Shown one piece after another: positions 10,237 to 19,803 of a stretch of 51,427 nucleotides of DNA (its first letter is position 1; every line of letters starts with the position of its first letter). The notes beneath the pieces were generated by a model. The model was not told the origin of the DNA, did no database searches, and saw only the letters and a program-made list of their open reading frames with translations. The DNA comes from Betaproteobacteria bacterium RIFCSPLOWO2_02_FULL_63_19. Lineage in GTDB: Bacteria > Pseudomonadota > Gammaproteobacteria > Burkholderiales > SG8-39. The stretch lies in contig MEQX01000024.1 in the NCBI GenBank assembly GCA_001770415.1, forward strand, positions 86,399-137,825, written 5' to 3'. The translations under genes were made by a program, and so were the position numbers.

Positions 10237-13200
10237 TCAATTCGCGACGCCCGCTTCATCCAGTATATCGCAGGCGCCTGCCGCGATCCGTTTCCACCGC
10301 AGCGCGTAATAAAGCACCGGGATCACCACCAGCGTGAGCAGGGTGGAGACGAAAATGCCGAAAATCAGCGATACCGCGAGGCCGTTGAATATCGGGTCGT
10401 CGAGGATGAAGAACGCGCCCAGCATCGCAGCGAGCCCCGTGAGCACGATGGGCTTGGCGCGCGTTGCGGCGGCCTTGACGACGGCGCCCTGGAAATCGGT
10501 GCCGCAGCTCACTTCGAGGTCGATGAAGTCGACCAGCAGGATGGAGTTGCGAACGATAATCCCCGCCAGCGCAATCATGCCGATCATCGAGGTCGCGGTG
10601 AACTGCGCCCCGAGCAGCGCGTGCCCCGGCATGACTCCGATGATGGTCAGCGGAATCGGCGCCATGATCACCAGCGGCACGGTGTACGAACGAAACTGCG
10701 CCACCACGAGCAGGTATATGAGAATCAGGCCGACCGCATAGGCAATGCCCATGTCGCGAAACGTCTCGTAGGTCACCTGCCACTCACCGTCCCATTTGAT
10801 CGCATAGCCGGCGTAGGGATCCTCCGGCGCGCGTATGAAGTATTCGCCCAGCGCGCCGCCGTGCGGCGCGGGAAGCTTCGCGATCTCCCCGCGCATGCCG
10901 AACATCCCGTAAAGCGGACTGTCAAGCTTGCCCGCCATATCGCCCACAACGTAGGCGACCGGCAGCAGATCCTTGTGGTAGATCGATCGATCGCGTTGCG
11001 TCTGGACCGCGATCACAAGCTCCGAGAGCGGAACGAGGTTCCCATCCTGCGCCCGAACGCGCAGCCCGAGCAGCGTTTCGGCGGAACCGGTCTGCTCCGG
11101 TGGCAGACTGATCTTGATCGGTATCTCGTACTTGGCACCGGCGCTGTGCAGGGGTGTCACGTTGTCTCCGGCGAGCGCCGAACGCAGCGTCTGCACGATG
11201 TCCGCCTGCGTGACGCCCAGCGCCGTCGCCTTGCGCCGATCCACGCGCAGCACGAGTTTGGCCGCCGCTTCCTCGACGCTCGAATCCACGTCGACGATGT
11301 CCGGTGTACCGGAAAACAACCCGCGCAAGGCCTGGGCAAGATCGAGTTGCCCGGCGTAGTCGGGACCGTACACCTCGGCGACGATAGGCGAGAGCACGGG
11401 TGGTCCGGGGGGCACTTCGACCACTTTCACCGTAGCACCGTATTTGCGCCCGATCGCCTCGAGCTGCGGCCTTACCGCCAGCGCGATGTCATGGCTCTTG
11501 CGTTCGCGGTGATGCTGGTCGACAAGGTTGACCTGCAGATCGCCCAGTTCCGGCGACGCTCTCAGATAGTACTGTCGCACCAGTCCGTTGAAATTGATCG
11601 GAGCGCTGGTCCCCGCGTACGCCTGATAGTCGGTCACTTCCGGCACCGTGGCCAGTGACGCCCCCAGTTCGTGCAGCACGCGCGAGGTTTCCTCGAGTGC
11701 CGTCCCGGTGGGCATGTCCACGACCACCTGAAACTCCGACTTGTTGTCGAACGGCAGCATCTTGAGCACGACCAGGCGCACCGCCGCCAGCGCAATGCTG
11801 CCCGCGATCAGAGCGAGAATACCGACGAGCAACCAGCGCCTTGCGCGGGCTCCGTCCGCACCGCGCAGGAACGGCCCGATCACCCGCCCGAACATTCGCG
11901 TGGCCGTGCCGGGCGCTGCGCCATGCGCTTCGGCAGCCGCGGGATGATGTTTGCCGAGGAGCCTCGCCGCAAGCCATGGCGTCACGACAAAGGCCACCGC
12001 AAGCGAAATGAGCATGCCGATCGAGGCGTTTATCGGAATCGGACTCATGTATGGTCCCATGAGACCGGTGACAAAGGCCATCGGCAGCAGCGCCGCTATA
12101 ACGGTGAAAGTCGCCAGGATCGTCGGACCGCCGACTTCGTCGACCGCCAGCGGAATCATCAATGCGAGCGGGCCTTCGGGGGCAAGGGCGCGGTGGCGGT
12201 GTATGTTCTCCACCACGACGATCGCGTCGTCGACGAGAATGCCGATGGAAAAAATGAGCGCGAACAGCGACACCCGGTTGAGCGTGAAACCCCACGCCCA
12301 GGAAGCAAACAGCGTCGCCGCCAGCGTAAGGATCACGGCCGTTCCGACAATCGCGGCCTCACGCCGGCCGAGCGCGGCCCAGACCAGCGCAACGACCGAC
12401 AAGGTGGCAAAGATCAGCTTCTGAATCAGTTTCATCGCCTTGTCATTCGCGGTTTCGCCGTAATTGCGGGTGAGGGTTACTTCGATCCCTTCCGGGATCA
12501 CGCTTCCCTTCAGCTGCTCGACCCGCCGCAGCAGGTGATCGGCCACGTCCACCGCGTTCTCACCGGCCTTCTTGGAAATCGCAATGGTCACCGCAGGAAA
12601 CTCCGTCGCAGGCGCAAATTGCCCGGCGTTGTGCTTCCCGCCGGCGGCGCCGACGCCGAACCATACGTAGCGGCCGGGCAGCTCCGGCCCGTCGATCACC
12701 TGCGCGACGTCCTCGATATACACCGGGTGGCCCTGCCGGTTTCCCGCTCCGAGAACCAGGCGCTTTACGTCCTCGGAAGACTGCAGGAAATTTCCGGTCT
12801 CAACCGTGATCTCGCGGTTGCCTGCGACCAACCTACCCGCCGGCAGCGAAACATTGGCCGCAAGCAACGCGCCGCGAACGTCCTGCATCGTGACACCGTA
12901 GGACTGCATGCGCACCGGGTCGAGCAGCACCCGCACGCTGCGACCCGGACCACCCAGGGTCTGCACCACGCGTGTCCCCGGTACGCGCTTCAATTCCACC
13001 TCGGCTGCATGAGCGACGCGCTCGAGATCGTATGCGCCGCGCTGCGGGTCCGACGTCCAGAGCGTGAGCGTCACGATCGGAACGTCGTCGATGCCCATCG
13101 GCTTGATGATGAAGTCGCCGACACCGAGTTCCGGGGACACCCAGTCCCGGTTGGAATAGACGGTGTCGTACAGACGCACCAGCGCCTGCGTGCGATCCTC

Positions 13201-13515
13201 ACCGACCTTGAACTGTACCGTGACCACCGCGATGCCAGGCTTGGAAACGGTGAACACGTGTTCGATGCCGGTAATCTGCGAAAGCACCTGCTCCGCGGGG
13301 GTAGCCACCAGCGATTCCACATCCTTGGCCGAAGCCCCGGGAAACGGAATCAACACGTTGGCCATCGTCACGTTGATCTGGGGTTCCTCCTCGCGCGGCG
13401 TTACCAGCACCGCGAACACTCCGAGCAGCATCGCCGCCAGCGCAACGAGCGGAGTGAGTTGCGACGCGACGAAAAACCGGCTTGTGCGGCCGGATATGCC
13501 GAGATTTTCGCTCAT
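10237..13515 (-). CDS. RND efflux pump, inner-membrane permease (AcrB/HAE-like)
   Basis: Proton-driven trimeric exporter of 1092 aa in the inner membrane, spanning the periplasm with the adaptor encoded upstream. There are 12 expected TM helices: one after the N-terminus (LTPLVALAAMLLGVFAVLV) and clusters at about 340-520 and 880-1070, with two large periplasmic loops between. The TM4 proton-relay pair is present as GILVDDAIVVVENI (two adjacent Asp), which places it with drug/hydrophobe exporters rather than heavy-metal CusA types. The N-terminal PREEEPQINV and FPGASAKDVE are typical. Substrate unknown. No outer-membrane channel is encoded next to it, so it must borrow one. Confidence 0.92.
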   Translation of the reverse strand: MSENLGISGRTSRFFVASQLTPLVALAAMLLGVFAVLVTPREEEPQINVTMANVLIPFPGASAKDVESLVATPAEQVLSQITGIEHVFTVSKPGIAVVTVQFKVGEDRTQALVRLYDTVYSNRDWVSPELGVGDFIIKPMGIDDVPIVTLTLWTSDPQRGAYDLERVAHAAEVELKRVPGTRVVQTLGGPGRSVRVLLDPVRMQSYGVTMQDVRGALLAANVSLPAGRLVAGNREITVETGNFLQSSEDVKRLVLGAGNRQGHPVYIEDVAQVIDGPELPGRYVWFGVGAAGGKHNAGQFAPATEFPAVTIAISKKAGENAVDVADHLLRRVEQLKGSVIPEGIEVTLTRNYGETANDKAMKLIQKLIFATLSVVALVWAALGRREAAIVGTAVILTLAATLFASWAWGFTLNRVSLFALIFSIGILVDDAIVVVENIHRHRALAPEGPLALMIPLAVDEVGGPTILATFTVIAALLPMAFVTGLMGPYMSPIPINASIGMLISLAVAFVVTPWLAARLLGKHHPAAAEAHGAAPGTATRMFGRVIGPFLRGADGARARRWLLVGILALIAGSIALAAVRLVVLKMLPFDNKSEFQVVVDMPTGTALEETSRVLHELGASLATVPEVTDYQAYAGTSAPINFNGLVRQYYLRASPELGDLQVNLVDQHHRERKSHDIALAVRPQLEAIGRKYGATVKVVEVPPGPPVLSPIVAEVYGPDYAGQLDLAQALRGLFSGTPDIVDVDSSVEEAAAKLVLRVDRRKATALGVTQADIVQTLRSALAGDNVTPLHSAGAKYEIPIKISLPPEQTGSAETLLGLRVRAQDGNLVPLSELVIAVQTQRDRSIYHKDLLPVAYVVGDMAGKLDSPLYGMFGMRGEIAKLPAPHGGALGEYFIRAPEDPYAGYAIKWDGEWQVTYETFRDMGIAYAVGLILIYLLVVAQFRSYTVPLVIMAPIPLTIIGVMPGHALLGAQFTATSMIGMIALAGIIVRNSILLVDFIDLEVSCGTDFQGAVVKAAATRAKPIVLTGLAAMLGAFFILDDPIFNGLAVSLIFGIFVSTLLTLVVIPVLYYALRWKRIAAGACDILDEAGVAN

Positions 13516-13566
13516 GCGCGTTGGGCCAGGTACGTCGGCCGGTGTGTGACGTGCTTGTTCACGAAA

Positions 13567-14646
13567 TCAACGCCCGCCGCGTTTCATCTGCGCCAGCGCG
13601 GCGACCGGGTCGAGCGCCACGCGCTCGCCCCGGGTGATACCGGCCAACACTTCTACACCCTGCTCACCTGCGGGCTCCCCCAAGCGCAACTGTCGGAAAT
13701 GAATCTCGCCTTTGTCGCCGACGACGTAGGCGCCCGCGACTTCGCTTCGGTAGACCAACGCGCGCGCCGGAATCAGCAGCTTGCTGGTGCGACCGACGGG
13801 AAAGTGCACGCGCGCAAACATACCGGGATAGGCTCCCTTCAGGTCGCCCGGCAGTTCCACCCGCACGGACGTTGTGTGAGTGCGGCTGTCAGTTGACGGC
13901 AGCACGGTGACCCCGTTTGCCTTCACCCACCGGTCCAGGCTGGGCAACTCGACCAAGGGGGCGGCGCCTGCGGCATGTGCACGCACTTCGGCGAGTTTTG
14001 CCTGGGGAATATTCGCAACCACGCGCAGTCGCGTCGGATCGTAGAGCGTGACGACTTCGCGTCCTGGCGCCGCCATCTCGCCGACCTGGACCAGCCGCGC
14101 GGAGACGACTCCCGAGAACGGCGCCGTAATCACGGTGTGGCTTTTCGCTGCTCCCGCCTGCAGCGCGCCTGCGCGCGCCGCTTCGCTCTGAGCCCGTGCG
14201 GACTTATAGTCAGCCCGCGCCTTGTCCAGCGCCGCCTCGCTGACGAATTTCTGTTCCACCAGCCGCAGCGTGCGCTCGTAGTTGACACGTGAATTCGCCA
14301 AGTCGGCCTCGGCGCGGGCCCTCTGCGCCTGGCTTGCGGCCACGGCCTGCGCCGCCTCCCGCTCGTCGATGCGCGCGAGCACCTGGCCTCTTACCACCGA
14401 CCGACCCGCGTCCACACGCACCTCGACGATTCGGCCCGGCACTTGAGCCGCGACAGTTGACTGCCGCACGGCCTCTACCACGCCGTCGGCGGCATAGGTC
14501 CGGTCGATCTCCCTGACGTTGACTTCTGCCGTGGCGATCTCTGCACCCGATGCAGCGGGAGCCGAAATGAGTGCCCAAACGCCGCCGGCGCATGCGAGCG
14601 TGCATGCGGCGACTTGCGCGATGCATGAAACGAAACGGCGTGCCAT
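13567..14646 (-). CDS. RND efflux periplasmic adaptor (membrane fusion protein)
   Basis: A 359-aa adaptor that joins the RND pump to an outer-membrane channel. A signal peptide (residues 1 to about 35) is followed by half a lipoyl domain (TVAAQVPGRIVEVRVDAGRSV), an alpha-hairpin of heptads (about 95-165, AQRARAEADLANSRVNYERT), the second lipoyl half (TVITAPFSGVVSARLVQVGE) and beta-barrel and membrane-proximal domains. GGAGG lies 4 nt before the ATG. No lipobox Cys is clear, so it is probably soluble or anchored by its leader. The pump follows after 51 nt; this gene is first in the operon. Confidence 0.9.
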   Translation of the reverse strand: MARRFVSCIAQVAACTLACAGGVWALISAPAASGAEIATAEVNVREIDRTYAADGVVEAVRQSTVAAQVPGRIVEVRVDAGRSVVRGQVLARIDEREAAQAVAASQAQRARAEADLANSRVNYERTLRLVEQKFVSEAALDKARADYKSARAQSEAARAGALQAGAAKSHTVITAPFSGVVSARLVQVGEMAAPGREVVTLYDPTRLRVVANIPQAKLAEVRAHAAGAAPLVELPSLDRWVKANGVTVLPSTDSRTHTTSVRVELPGDLKGAYPGMFARVHFPVGRTSKLLIPARALVYRSEVAGAYVVGDKGEIHFRQLRLGEPAGEQGVEVLAGITRGERVALDPVAALAQMKRGGR

Positions 14647-14693
14647 AAATCCTCCGAGTGGCGTATTAGAAGGCGCTGGGGGCCGGTGGATCG

Positions 14694-14707
14694 GTGACTT
14701 TGGTCAC
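14694..14707. repeat. Inverted repeat in the adaptor/dacB divergent region
   Basis: GTGAC-TTTG-GTCAC lies 48 nt upstream of the adaptor start, in the region between two divergent genes. Its place and symmetry fit a repressor site controlling the efflux operon, but it is short and no regulator gene lies beside it. Confidence 0.3.
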
Positions 14708-14899
14708 TTTGCAATGTTCCGCGAAAGCAGAAGTAGTGATATTGCCTAAAGTCAAACGGATCTTTCGAGGATGCGCCCTAGGCTATAACACAAGCGACCG
14801 GTCACCATTCGCACGGAAGTCCGGATGACCTGTAGCAGCCTCGCTTTGACCCCGCGGGGATTTGGCCGGATCCACACCTACTGGCATACTCTTGCATCC

Positions 14900-16351
14900 A
14901 TGCACCTTGGTCATTGCTTCTTCAAGGCAATTGCGCTGGCGACCGCGCTCGTCCTCGCTCCCGCGGTTGCGGCGCGCGCCGACTCGCTGCCCGCAACGGT
15001 CGCCGCGGCGCTGCGTGCCGCGGATGTACCCACGGAAGACGCTGCGGTACTCGTACAACAGGTCGACGCACGACGGCCGGTGCTCGCGCACAATGCCGGC
15101 AAAGCGATGAACCCGGCCTCCGTGATGAAGCTGGTGACCACACTGGCCGCCCTCGAGCTGCTTGGGCCGACATTCGCGTGGAAGACCGAGCTCTATGCCG
15201 CGGGACAGCGGCGCGGCGACGTGCTCGAGGGCGATCTGGTCCTGCGCGGCAGCGGCGATCCCAAGCTCACAGTCGAGAATCTCTGGCTGATGCTGCGCGC
15301 GCTGCGCGCACGCGGCCTGCGGGACATCCGCGGCGATCTGGTTCTCGACCGCTCGTATTTCGAGCCCATCACGCAGGACGAGGCGAGCTTCGACAATGAA
15401 CCCCTGAAGCCCTACAACGTGCTGCCAGATGCGCTGCTGGTGAATTTCAAGGCCTATAGTTTCACCTTCGTCCCTGATCCGCAGCGGGCCGCAGCCCGGG
15501 TGACGGTGGAACCGCGCTCGTCGCTGTTGGCCGTTACCAGCGCGATCGCGCTCGCCGATGGACCCTGCAACGACTGGCTTGCAAGGCTGAAAGCGGAATT
15601 CAACGGCAATGCCGGTACGGGCGCCGTGGTCCAGGCACGCTTTTCCGGTCGGTATCCGGCTTCCTGCGGCGAAAAATCCTGGAACGTGGCACTTCAGTCT
15701 CACCGCGATTATCTGCTTGGCGTATTCCGGCAGCTCTGGGAAGAAATGGGCGGCAAGCTGCGCGGAAGCGCGAGGGACGGCACGGTGCCGCCAGGGGCGA
15801 ACCTGCTGCTAACGATCAAATCGCCGGCACTTGCGGAAGTCGTGCGCGACATGAACAAATTCAGCAACAACGTCATCGCAAGACAGATCTTCCTGACGCT
15901 TTCCGCCGAAATCACGAAGCAACCGGCGCGCGCTGAGCGTTCGTTTCGGGTCGTGCAGGACTGGCTCGCGAGGCAGGGTCTTGACTTTCCTGAGCTGGTG
16001 CTGGAAAACGGATCGGGGCTGTCGCGCATCGAACGCATCAGCGCGGCCAGCATGGGCCGGCTGCTGCGTGTCGCCTATGCGAGTCCCGTGATGCCGGAAT
16101 TCGTCGCCTCCATGCCGGTGGTAGCCCTCGACGGCACCATGAAGCGGCGCATGAATCACCGGCCGGTGGCCGGCCGCGCACACATCAAGACTGGCTCGCT
16201 TGCGGACGTGAGCGCACTCGCCGGTTACGTGTTGGATTCAGCAGGCAGGCGTTTTGCGGTGGTCTTCATCGTCAACCACCCGAATGCCGGCGCGACCCGC
16301 AGCGCCCAGGATGCCCTGCTCGGTTGGGTCTATTCAGGCCGCGCGCGCTGA
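14900..16351 (+). CDS. dacB: D-alanyl-D-alanine carboxypeptidase/endopeptidase (PBP4)
   Basis: Periplasmic class C low-molecular-weight penicillin-binding protein that trims or opens peptide cross-links in murein. The three active-site motifs are visible: SVMK (S74-K77, nucleophile Ser), SNN (322-324) and KTG (430-432). The long insert between SxxK and SxN holds the PBP4 extra domains, including GSGDPKLTVENLW. I chose the ATG at 14900 (483 aa) because a proper signal peptide follows (FFKAIALATALVLAPAVAARA); an ATG at 14825 would add 25 unlikely residues. There is no clear Shine-Dalgarno at either. It is divergent from the RND operon and converges with the next gene. Confidence 0.93.
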   Translation: MHLGHCFFKAIALATALVLAPAVAARADSLPATVAAALRAADVPTEDAAVLVQQVDARRPVLAHNAGKAMNPASVMKLVTTLAALELLGPTFAWKTELYAAGQRRGDVLEGDLVLRGSGDPKLTVENLWLMLRALRARGLRDIRGDLVLDRSYFEPITQDEASFDNEPLKPYNVLPDALLVNFKAYSFTFVPDPQRAAARVTVEPRSSLLAVTSAIALADGPCNDWLARLKAEFNGNAGTGAVVQARFSGRYPASCGEKSWNVALQSHRDYLLGVFRQLWEEMGGKLRGSARDGTVPPGANLLLTIKSPALAEVVRDMNKFSNNVIARQIFLTLSAEITKQPARAERSFRVVQDWLARQGLDFPELVLENGSGLSRIERISAASMGRLLRVAYASPVMPEFVASMPVVALDGTMKRRMNHRPVAGRAHIKTGSLADVSALAGYVLDSAGRRFAVVFIVNHPNAGATRSAQDALLGWVYSGRAR

Positions 16352-16368
16352 GGTCATGGCCCGCAGGC

Positions 16369-16938
16369 TCAAGGATTGGCACCGGCGCACAGAGTGCGCA
16401 AACGGAAGCAGTTGCTCCGCATCTGCCCTTTCCAATCCTCGAGACTTTGTCCGGTGCGCATCATCCAGGTCACTGCGCAATCCCGCGCGGGGTCGAAACA
16501 GAAATGCGGCGTAAAGGTCCGCAAGCGCTCAAGGACCTTGCGCCCGCCCATGCCGGCAAAATCAACGTCCTTGATCGGGAACAAATATACGCCAACCGAG
16601 CAGTCCACGACATCCAGCCCGAAATCCGTCACGCTGTTGGCGATCTCGCATAACCGGCAACCGACCATGTCAACGTTGCATTCCGGGGCGACGACCCAGA
16701 AATCCGTCAGGTCACGCGCGACCAGGTCTGTGCGCCGGACCGTGGTTGCGAGCACGTTGCCGAACTGATTCAGGCGACGCATCGCGTCGGAAGCACCAAA
16801 GGAACTGCCGAGCACCTGCGGATTCTCGAACGCGACGCGAAACATGCTGAAATGAGCATGAACAGCCTCGGCACGCTGGCACGCAAGCCATTCAAGAACG
16901 GGTGTCATTTCATCAATGCCAACGTAGCGTGCGCTCAT
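16369..16938 (-). CDS. Protein with a degenerate GGDEF-like domain, function unknown
   Basis: A 189-aa soluble protein that I cannot name. Its middle part resembles the second half of a diguanylate cyclase domain: VRRTDLVARDLTDFWVVAPE lines up with the family pattern RxxDxxxRxGGDEFxxxxP, and later DVVDCSVGVYLFPIKD lines up with the SxGxxxFP strand. The catalytic GGDEF motif itself is replaced by DLTDFW, so it should not make c-di-GMP. The C-terminus is rich in Cys/Phe and unlike GGDEF. The N-terminal Asp/metal half is also poorly preserved. It could be a c-di-GMP-related sensor or a structural remnant. It converges with dacB (17-nt gap). Confidence 0.6.
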   Translation of the reverse strand: MSARYVGIDEMTPVLEWLACQRAEAVHAHFSMFRVAFENPQVLGSSFGASDAMRRLNQFGNVLATTVRRTDLVARDLTDFWVVAPECNVDMVGCRLCEIANSVTDFGLDVVDCSVGVYLFPIKDVDFAGMGGRKVLERLRTFTPHFCFDPARDCAVTWMMRTGQSLEDWKGQMRSNCFRLRTLCAGANP

Positions 16939-17095
16939 ATCGTTTTCACCCGCATGAACGAATTCGTCTCAAAGTGTACAGGCGCCGTCCGCTCGAACTT
17001 GCGGTAATAGTACCCGAATTGATCGAAAATTGTCCCACATCCGCACCCCCACGTCGTCACTCCGTCCGCCAGAACAAGGGGCGACGCCACCGGAA

Positions 17096-17524
17096 TCAAG
17101 CTTGCAGAGGACCCACAGGATTTGCGTCCTTGAGTGCCAGCCAGCCTCGCGCAACGCGGTAGACGAGCCACACGCCCACCACGACCACTGGCAGCCAGGC
17201 GATCAGGATGCCGACGATCGTAAGCACCAGCGCCACGCTGACGATCACCGCGAGCCCTCCCCACAGAACGGCGAACCAGAACGTGCGGATCAGCCAGCGA
17301 TAGTGGGATTCCAAAAAAGTGCCGGCCGCTTCGCCGCGTTTGAGGTAGGACAATACGACCGCGACAATCGACGGCAGGCTGAACACGAATGCCCCCACCA
17401 CGGTGACTGCGCTGGTCACGCCTATCAGTACCGCGACCGCATGCAAACCGTAGATGACGTGGGTCCACGCAACCAGCCCCTCATCGGGGGTGCGCTTGGA
17501 ATTCGGTTCGCCCAGCTCGTTCAT
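17096..17524 (-). CDS. Small multi-spanning membrane protein (DUF4870-like)
   Basis: A 142-aa inner-membrane protein with about four hydrophobic segments: VIYGLHAVAVLIGVTSAVTV, GAFVFSLPSIVAVVLSYL, FWFAVLWGGLAVIVSVALVL and IAWLPVVVVGVWLVYRVARG. The motif THVIYGLHAV, the ES-H-YRWLIRTFWF block and the terminal RVARGWLAL are common in betaproteobacterial homologues annotated as DUF4870 or membrane protein. No function is known. It lies 21 nt downstream of the ubiD stop on the same strand and may be the tail of the ubi operon. Confidence 0.7.
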   Translation of the reverse strand: MNELGEPNSKRTPDEGLVAWTHVIYGLHAVAVLIGVTSAVTVVGAFVFSLPSIVAVVLSYLKRGEAAGTFLESHYRWLIRTFWFAVLWGGLAVIVSVALVLTIVGILIAWLPVVVVGVWLVYRVARGWLALKDANPVGPLQA

Positions 17525-17545
17525 GCCGCCTGTATCACCGGAGTG

Positions 17546-19015
17546 TCAGTCCAATCCGAGCTGCGACCAAAGCGCGTCAACGCGACCCTTCACGCGCTCG
17601 TCCATCGCGATCGGGCGGCCCCACGTGCGCTGCGTCTCCCCGGGCCACTTGTTGGTGGCGTCGATTCCCATCTTCGAGCCCACGCCCGCAACCGGGCTGG
17701 CAAAGTCCAGATAGTCGATCGGGGTCCTCTCGACCAGAAGCGTGTCGCGCACCGGATCCGTGCGGGTGGTGAGCGCCCAGATGACTTCCTTCCACTCGCG
17801 CACGTTTACGTCATCGTCGGTCACGACGATGAACTTGGTGTACATGAACTGGCGCAGCACGCTCCAGATTCCGAACATGACACGCTTCGCGTGCCCCGGA
17901 TATTCCTTGCGTATGCTCACCACCGCGAGCCGGTAGGAGCAGCCTTCAGGCGGCAGGTAGAAATCGGTGACTTCGGGAAACTGTTTCTGCAGTATCGGCA
18001 CGAACACTTCATTCAATGCCGCCCCCAACACGGCCGGCTCGTCGGGCGGCTTGCCGGTGTATGTGCTGTGATAGATGGGGGCCCGGCGCATGCTGATGCG
18101 CTGGACCGTAAGTACCGGGAAGCTCTCCTGCTCGTTGTAGTAGCCGGTGTGGTCGCCAAAGGGTCCCTCGAGCGCCGTTTCGCCCGGTTGCAGCACGCCT
18201 TCCAGTACGATCTCGCTCAGCGCCGGTACGCGCAGTACCGAATCCATGCATTTCACGAGTTCGGTGCGCGAGCCTCGCAGCAGCCCGGCGAACTGGTATT
18301 CGGACAACGAGTCCGGTATGGGCGTCACCGCCGCGAGCATGGTCGCCGGGTCCGCTCCCAACGCGACCGCGATCGGAAAAGGCTCCCCGGGGTGCGAAAT
18401 GCAATGGTCCCGGTAATCGAGTGCCCCGCCGCGATGCGCGAGCCAGCGCATGATCACTTTGTTCGGGCCGATGACTTGCTGCCGGTAGATGCCGAGATTC
18501 TCTCGATTCTTGCGCGGCCCTTTCGTCACCACCAGACCCCAGGTGATCAGCGGACCGGCGTCTCCCGGCCAGCAGGTCTGTATCGGCAGCCGCCCCAGAT
18601 CAACATCGCCCCCTTCCCAAACCACCTCGTGACAGGGCGCACCGGATACCTCCTTTGCCGCCATGTGCATCATCTGCCGGCCGATGGGAATCCAATGTTC
18701 CATCGCGTCACGAAATCCCTGGGGCGGCTCCGGCTGCCGGAGAAACGCGAGCAGCTTGCCGATCTCGCGCAATGCTTCGATGGAATCCGCGCCCATTCCG
18801 AGGGCCACACGGTGCGGCGTGCCGAACAGGTTCGCCAGCACCGGAATCCCGTTCCCGGACGGCCTCTCGAACAGAATCGCCGGTCCGCCGGCTCTCAGCA
18901 CGCGGTCGCATACCTCGGTCATCTCCAGGTGAGGCGAAACTTCCGCGCGCACGCGCCGCAGTTCACCCAGCCCTTCGAGCTTCGAGACAAAATCGCGCAG
19001 GTCGCTGTATTTCAT
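17546..19015 (-). CDS. ubiD: 4-hydroxy-3-polyprenylbenzoate decarboxylase
   Basis: Decarboxylates the prenylated 4-hydroxybenzoate ring in ubiquinone synthesis, using prenylated FMN made by UbiX. The protein is 489 aa, the usual length. It begins [21 protein letters not shown] and has the family blocks [15 protein letters not shown], [11 protein letters not shown], the [17 protein letters not shown] block with conserved acidic residues, and the C-terminal DATNKWPGE. The start at 19015 overlaps the SDR stop by ATGA, so translation is coupled. The open frame runs far upstream but the family N-terminus is clearly at this ATG. Confidence 0.97.
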   Translation of the reverse strand: MKYSDLRDFVSKLEGLGELRRVRAEVSPHLEMTEVCDRVLRAGGPAILFERPSGNGIPVLANLFGTPHRVALGMGADSIEALREIGKLLAFLRQPEPPQGFRDAMEHWIPIGRQMMHMAAKEVSGAPCHEVVWEGGDVDLGRLPIQTCWPGDAGPLITWGLVVTKGPRKNRENLGIYRQQVIGPNKVIMRWLAHRGGALDYRDHCISHPGEPFPIAVALGADPATMLAAVTPIPDSLSEYQFAGLLRGSRTELVKCMDSVLRVPALSEIVLEGVLQPGETALEGPFGDHTGYYNEQESFPVLTVQRISMRRAPIYHSTYTGKPPDEPAVLGAALNEVFVPILQKQFPEVTDFYLPPEGCSYRLAVVSIRKEYPGHAKRVMFGIWSVLRQFMYTKFIVVTDDDVNVREWKEVIWALTTRTDPVRDTLLVERTPIDYLDFASPVAGVGSKMGIDATNKWPGETQRTWGRPIAMDERVKGRVDALWSQLGLD

Positions 19016-19800
19016 ACGACAATCGGAGTCAGCGCGCCGTCCATGCCCAGGACTGCGCCGGTGACATACGAAGCCCGATCGGAGGCGAGAAAGACTGCGA
19101 CGTCGGCGACCTCTTCGGCCCGCGCGTAGCGCCCGAGCGGTATGCGCGCGGCGCCGCGCCGCAGCAGTTCGTCGACCGAAACATTCTGCGCCGCGGCCTC
19201 CGCGACATTTCCGGCCCGCAGGCGTTCGGTCAGCGCGAACCCCGGATTGATCGCATTGACACGTATCCCCGCCCGGCCATGCGCGTTGGCGAGCCCCGCG
19301 GTGACCAGCATCAACGCGGCGTTGGCGGCGCCTCCGGTCAGATGCCAAATACTGGCAACCTTGCCGCCGATTCCGACGATGTTGACAATCGCGCCGCGCC
19401 CGCGCGCGAGCATGCCGGGGAGCACCGCCTGCATGGCATGCACATAGGTAAAGTACTTCGCATCCATGGCATCGTGCCAGGCTTGCATGTCGAGTTTCCC
19501 GGGGTCGGCGCGCTTCGCCGCTCCTGCCGAGTTGACCAGCACGTCGATGTCGCCTAATTCCCGCTGCGCTGTGTCGACCATGCGTTGTGCGGCATCCGGG
19601 AGCCTGAGATCGGCCTCGATCGCGAGCGATGCGCAACCCTTGGCTCTGAGCGACGCAACCGCGGTGGCCAGGTTCGCTGCGTCGCGCGATGCGATCGCCA
19701 CGCGCGCGCCTTCGTCCGCGAAGGCCATCGCGCAGGCGAGCCCAAGGCCTTTGCTGCCGCCGGTGATCAGAACCGATCTGCCTTTGAGCCCGAGATCCAT
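19012..19800 (-). CDS. Short-chain dehydrogenase/reductase-like protein with altered active site
   Basis: A 262-aa SDR fold encoded between ubiA and ubiD. The cofactor site is classical (TGGSKGLG, residues 13-20) and NSAG (90-93) replaces NNAG. The catalytic YxxxK is absent: where it should be the protein reads [14 protein letters not shown], with Gly at the Tyr position (about 156) and Asn at the Lys position (160). Standard SDR chemistry is therefore doubtful, though NAD(P) may still bind. I recall the GGAAN pattern from other proteobacterial SDRs, so this looks like a subfamily and not a decayed gene. Coupling to ubiD (4-nt overlap) and ubiA (3-nt gap) suggests a link to quinone or aromatic-acid metabolism. 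Confidence 0.8.
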   Translation of the reverse strand: MDLGLKGRSVLITGGSKGLGLACAMAFADEGARVAIASRDAANLATAVASLRAKGCASLAIEADLRLPDAAQRMVDTAQRELGDIDVLVNSAGAAKRADPGKLDMQAWHDAMDAKYFTYVHAMQAVLPGMLARGRGAIVNIVGIGGKVASIWHLTGGAANAALMLVTAGLANAHGRAGIRVNAINPGFALTERLRAGNVAEAAAQNVSVDELLRRGAARIPLGRYARAEEVADVAVFLASDRASYVTGAVLGMDGALTPIVV

Positions 19801-19803
19801 GCT

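Noticed and set aside
11671..13896. A 741-codon open frame on the plus strand
   Set aside because: Antisense shadow of the RND pump and adaptor, rich in Arg/His/Gln with no domain.
17030..19129. A 699-codon open frame on the plus strand
   Set aside because: Antisense shadow of ubiD and its neighbours, with no family match.
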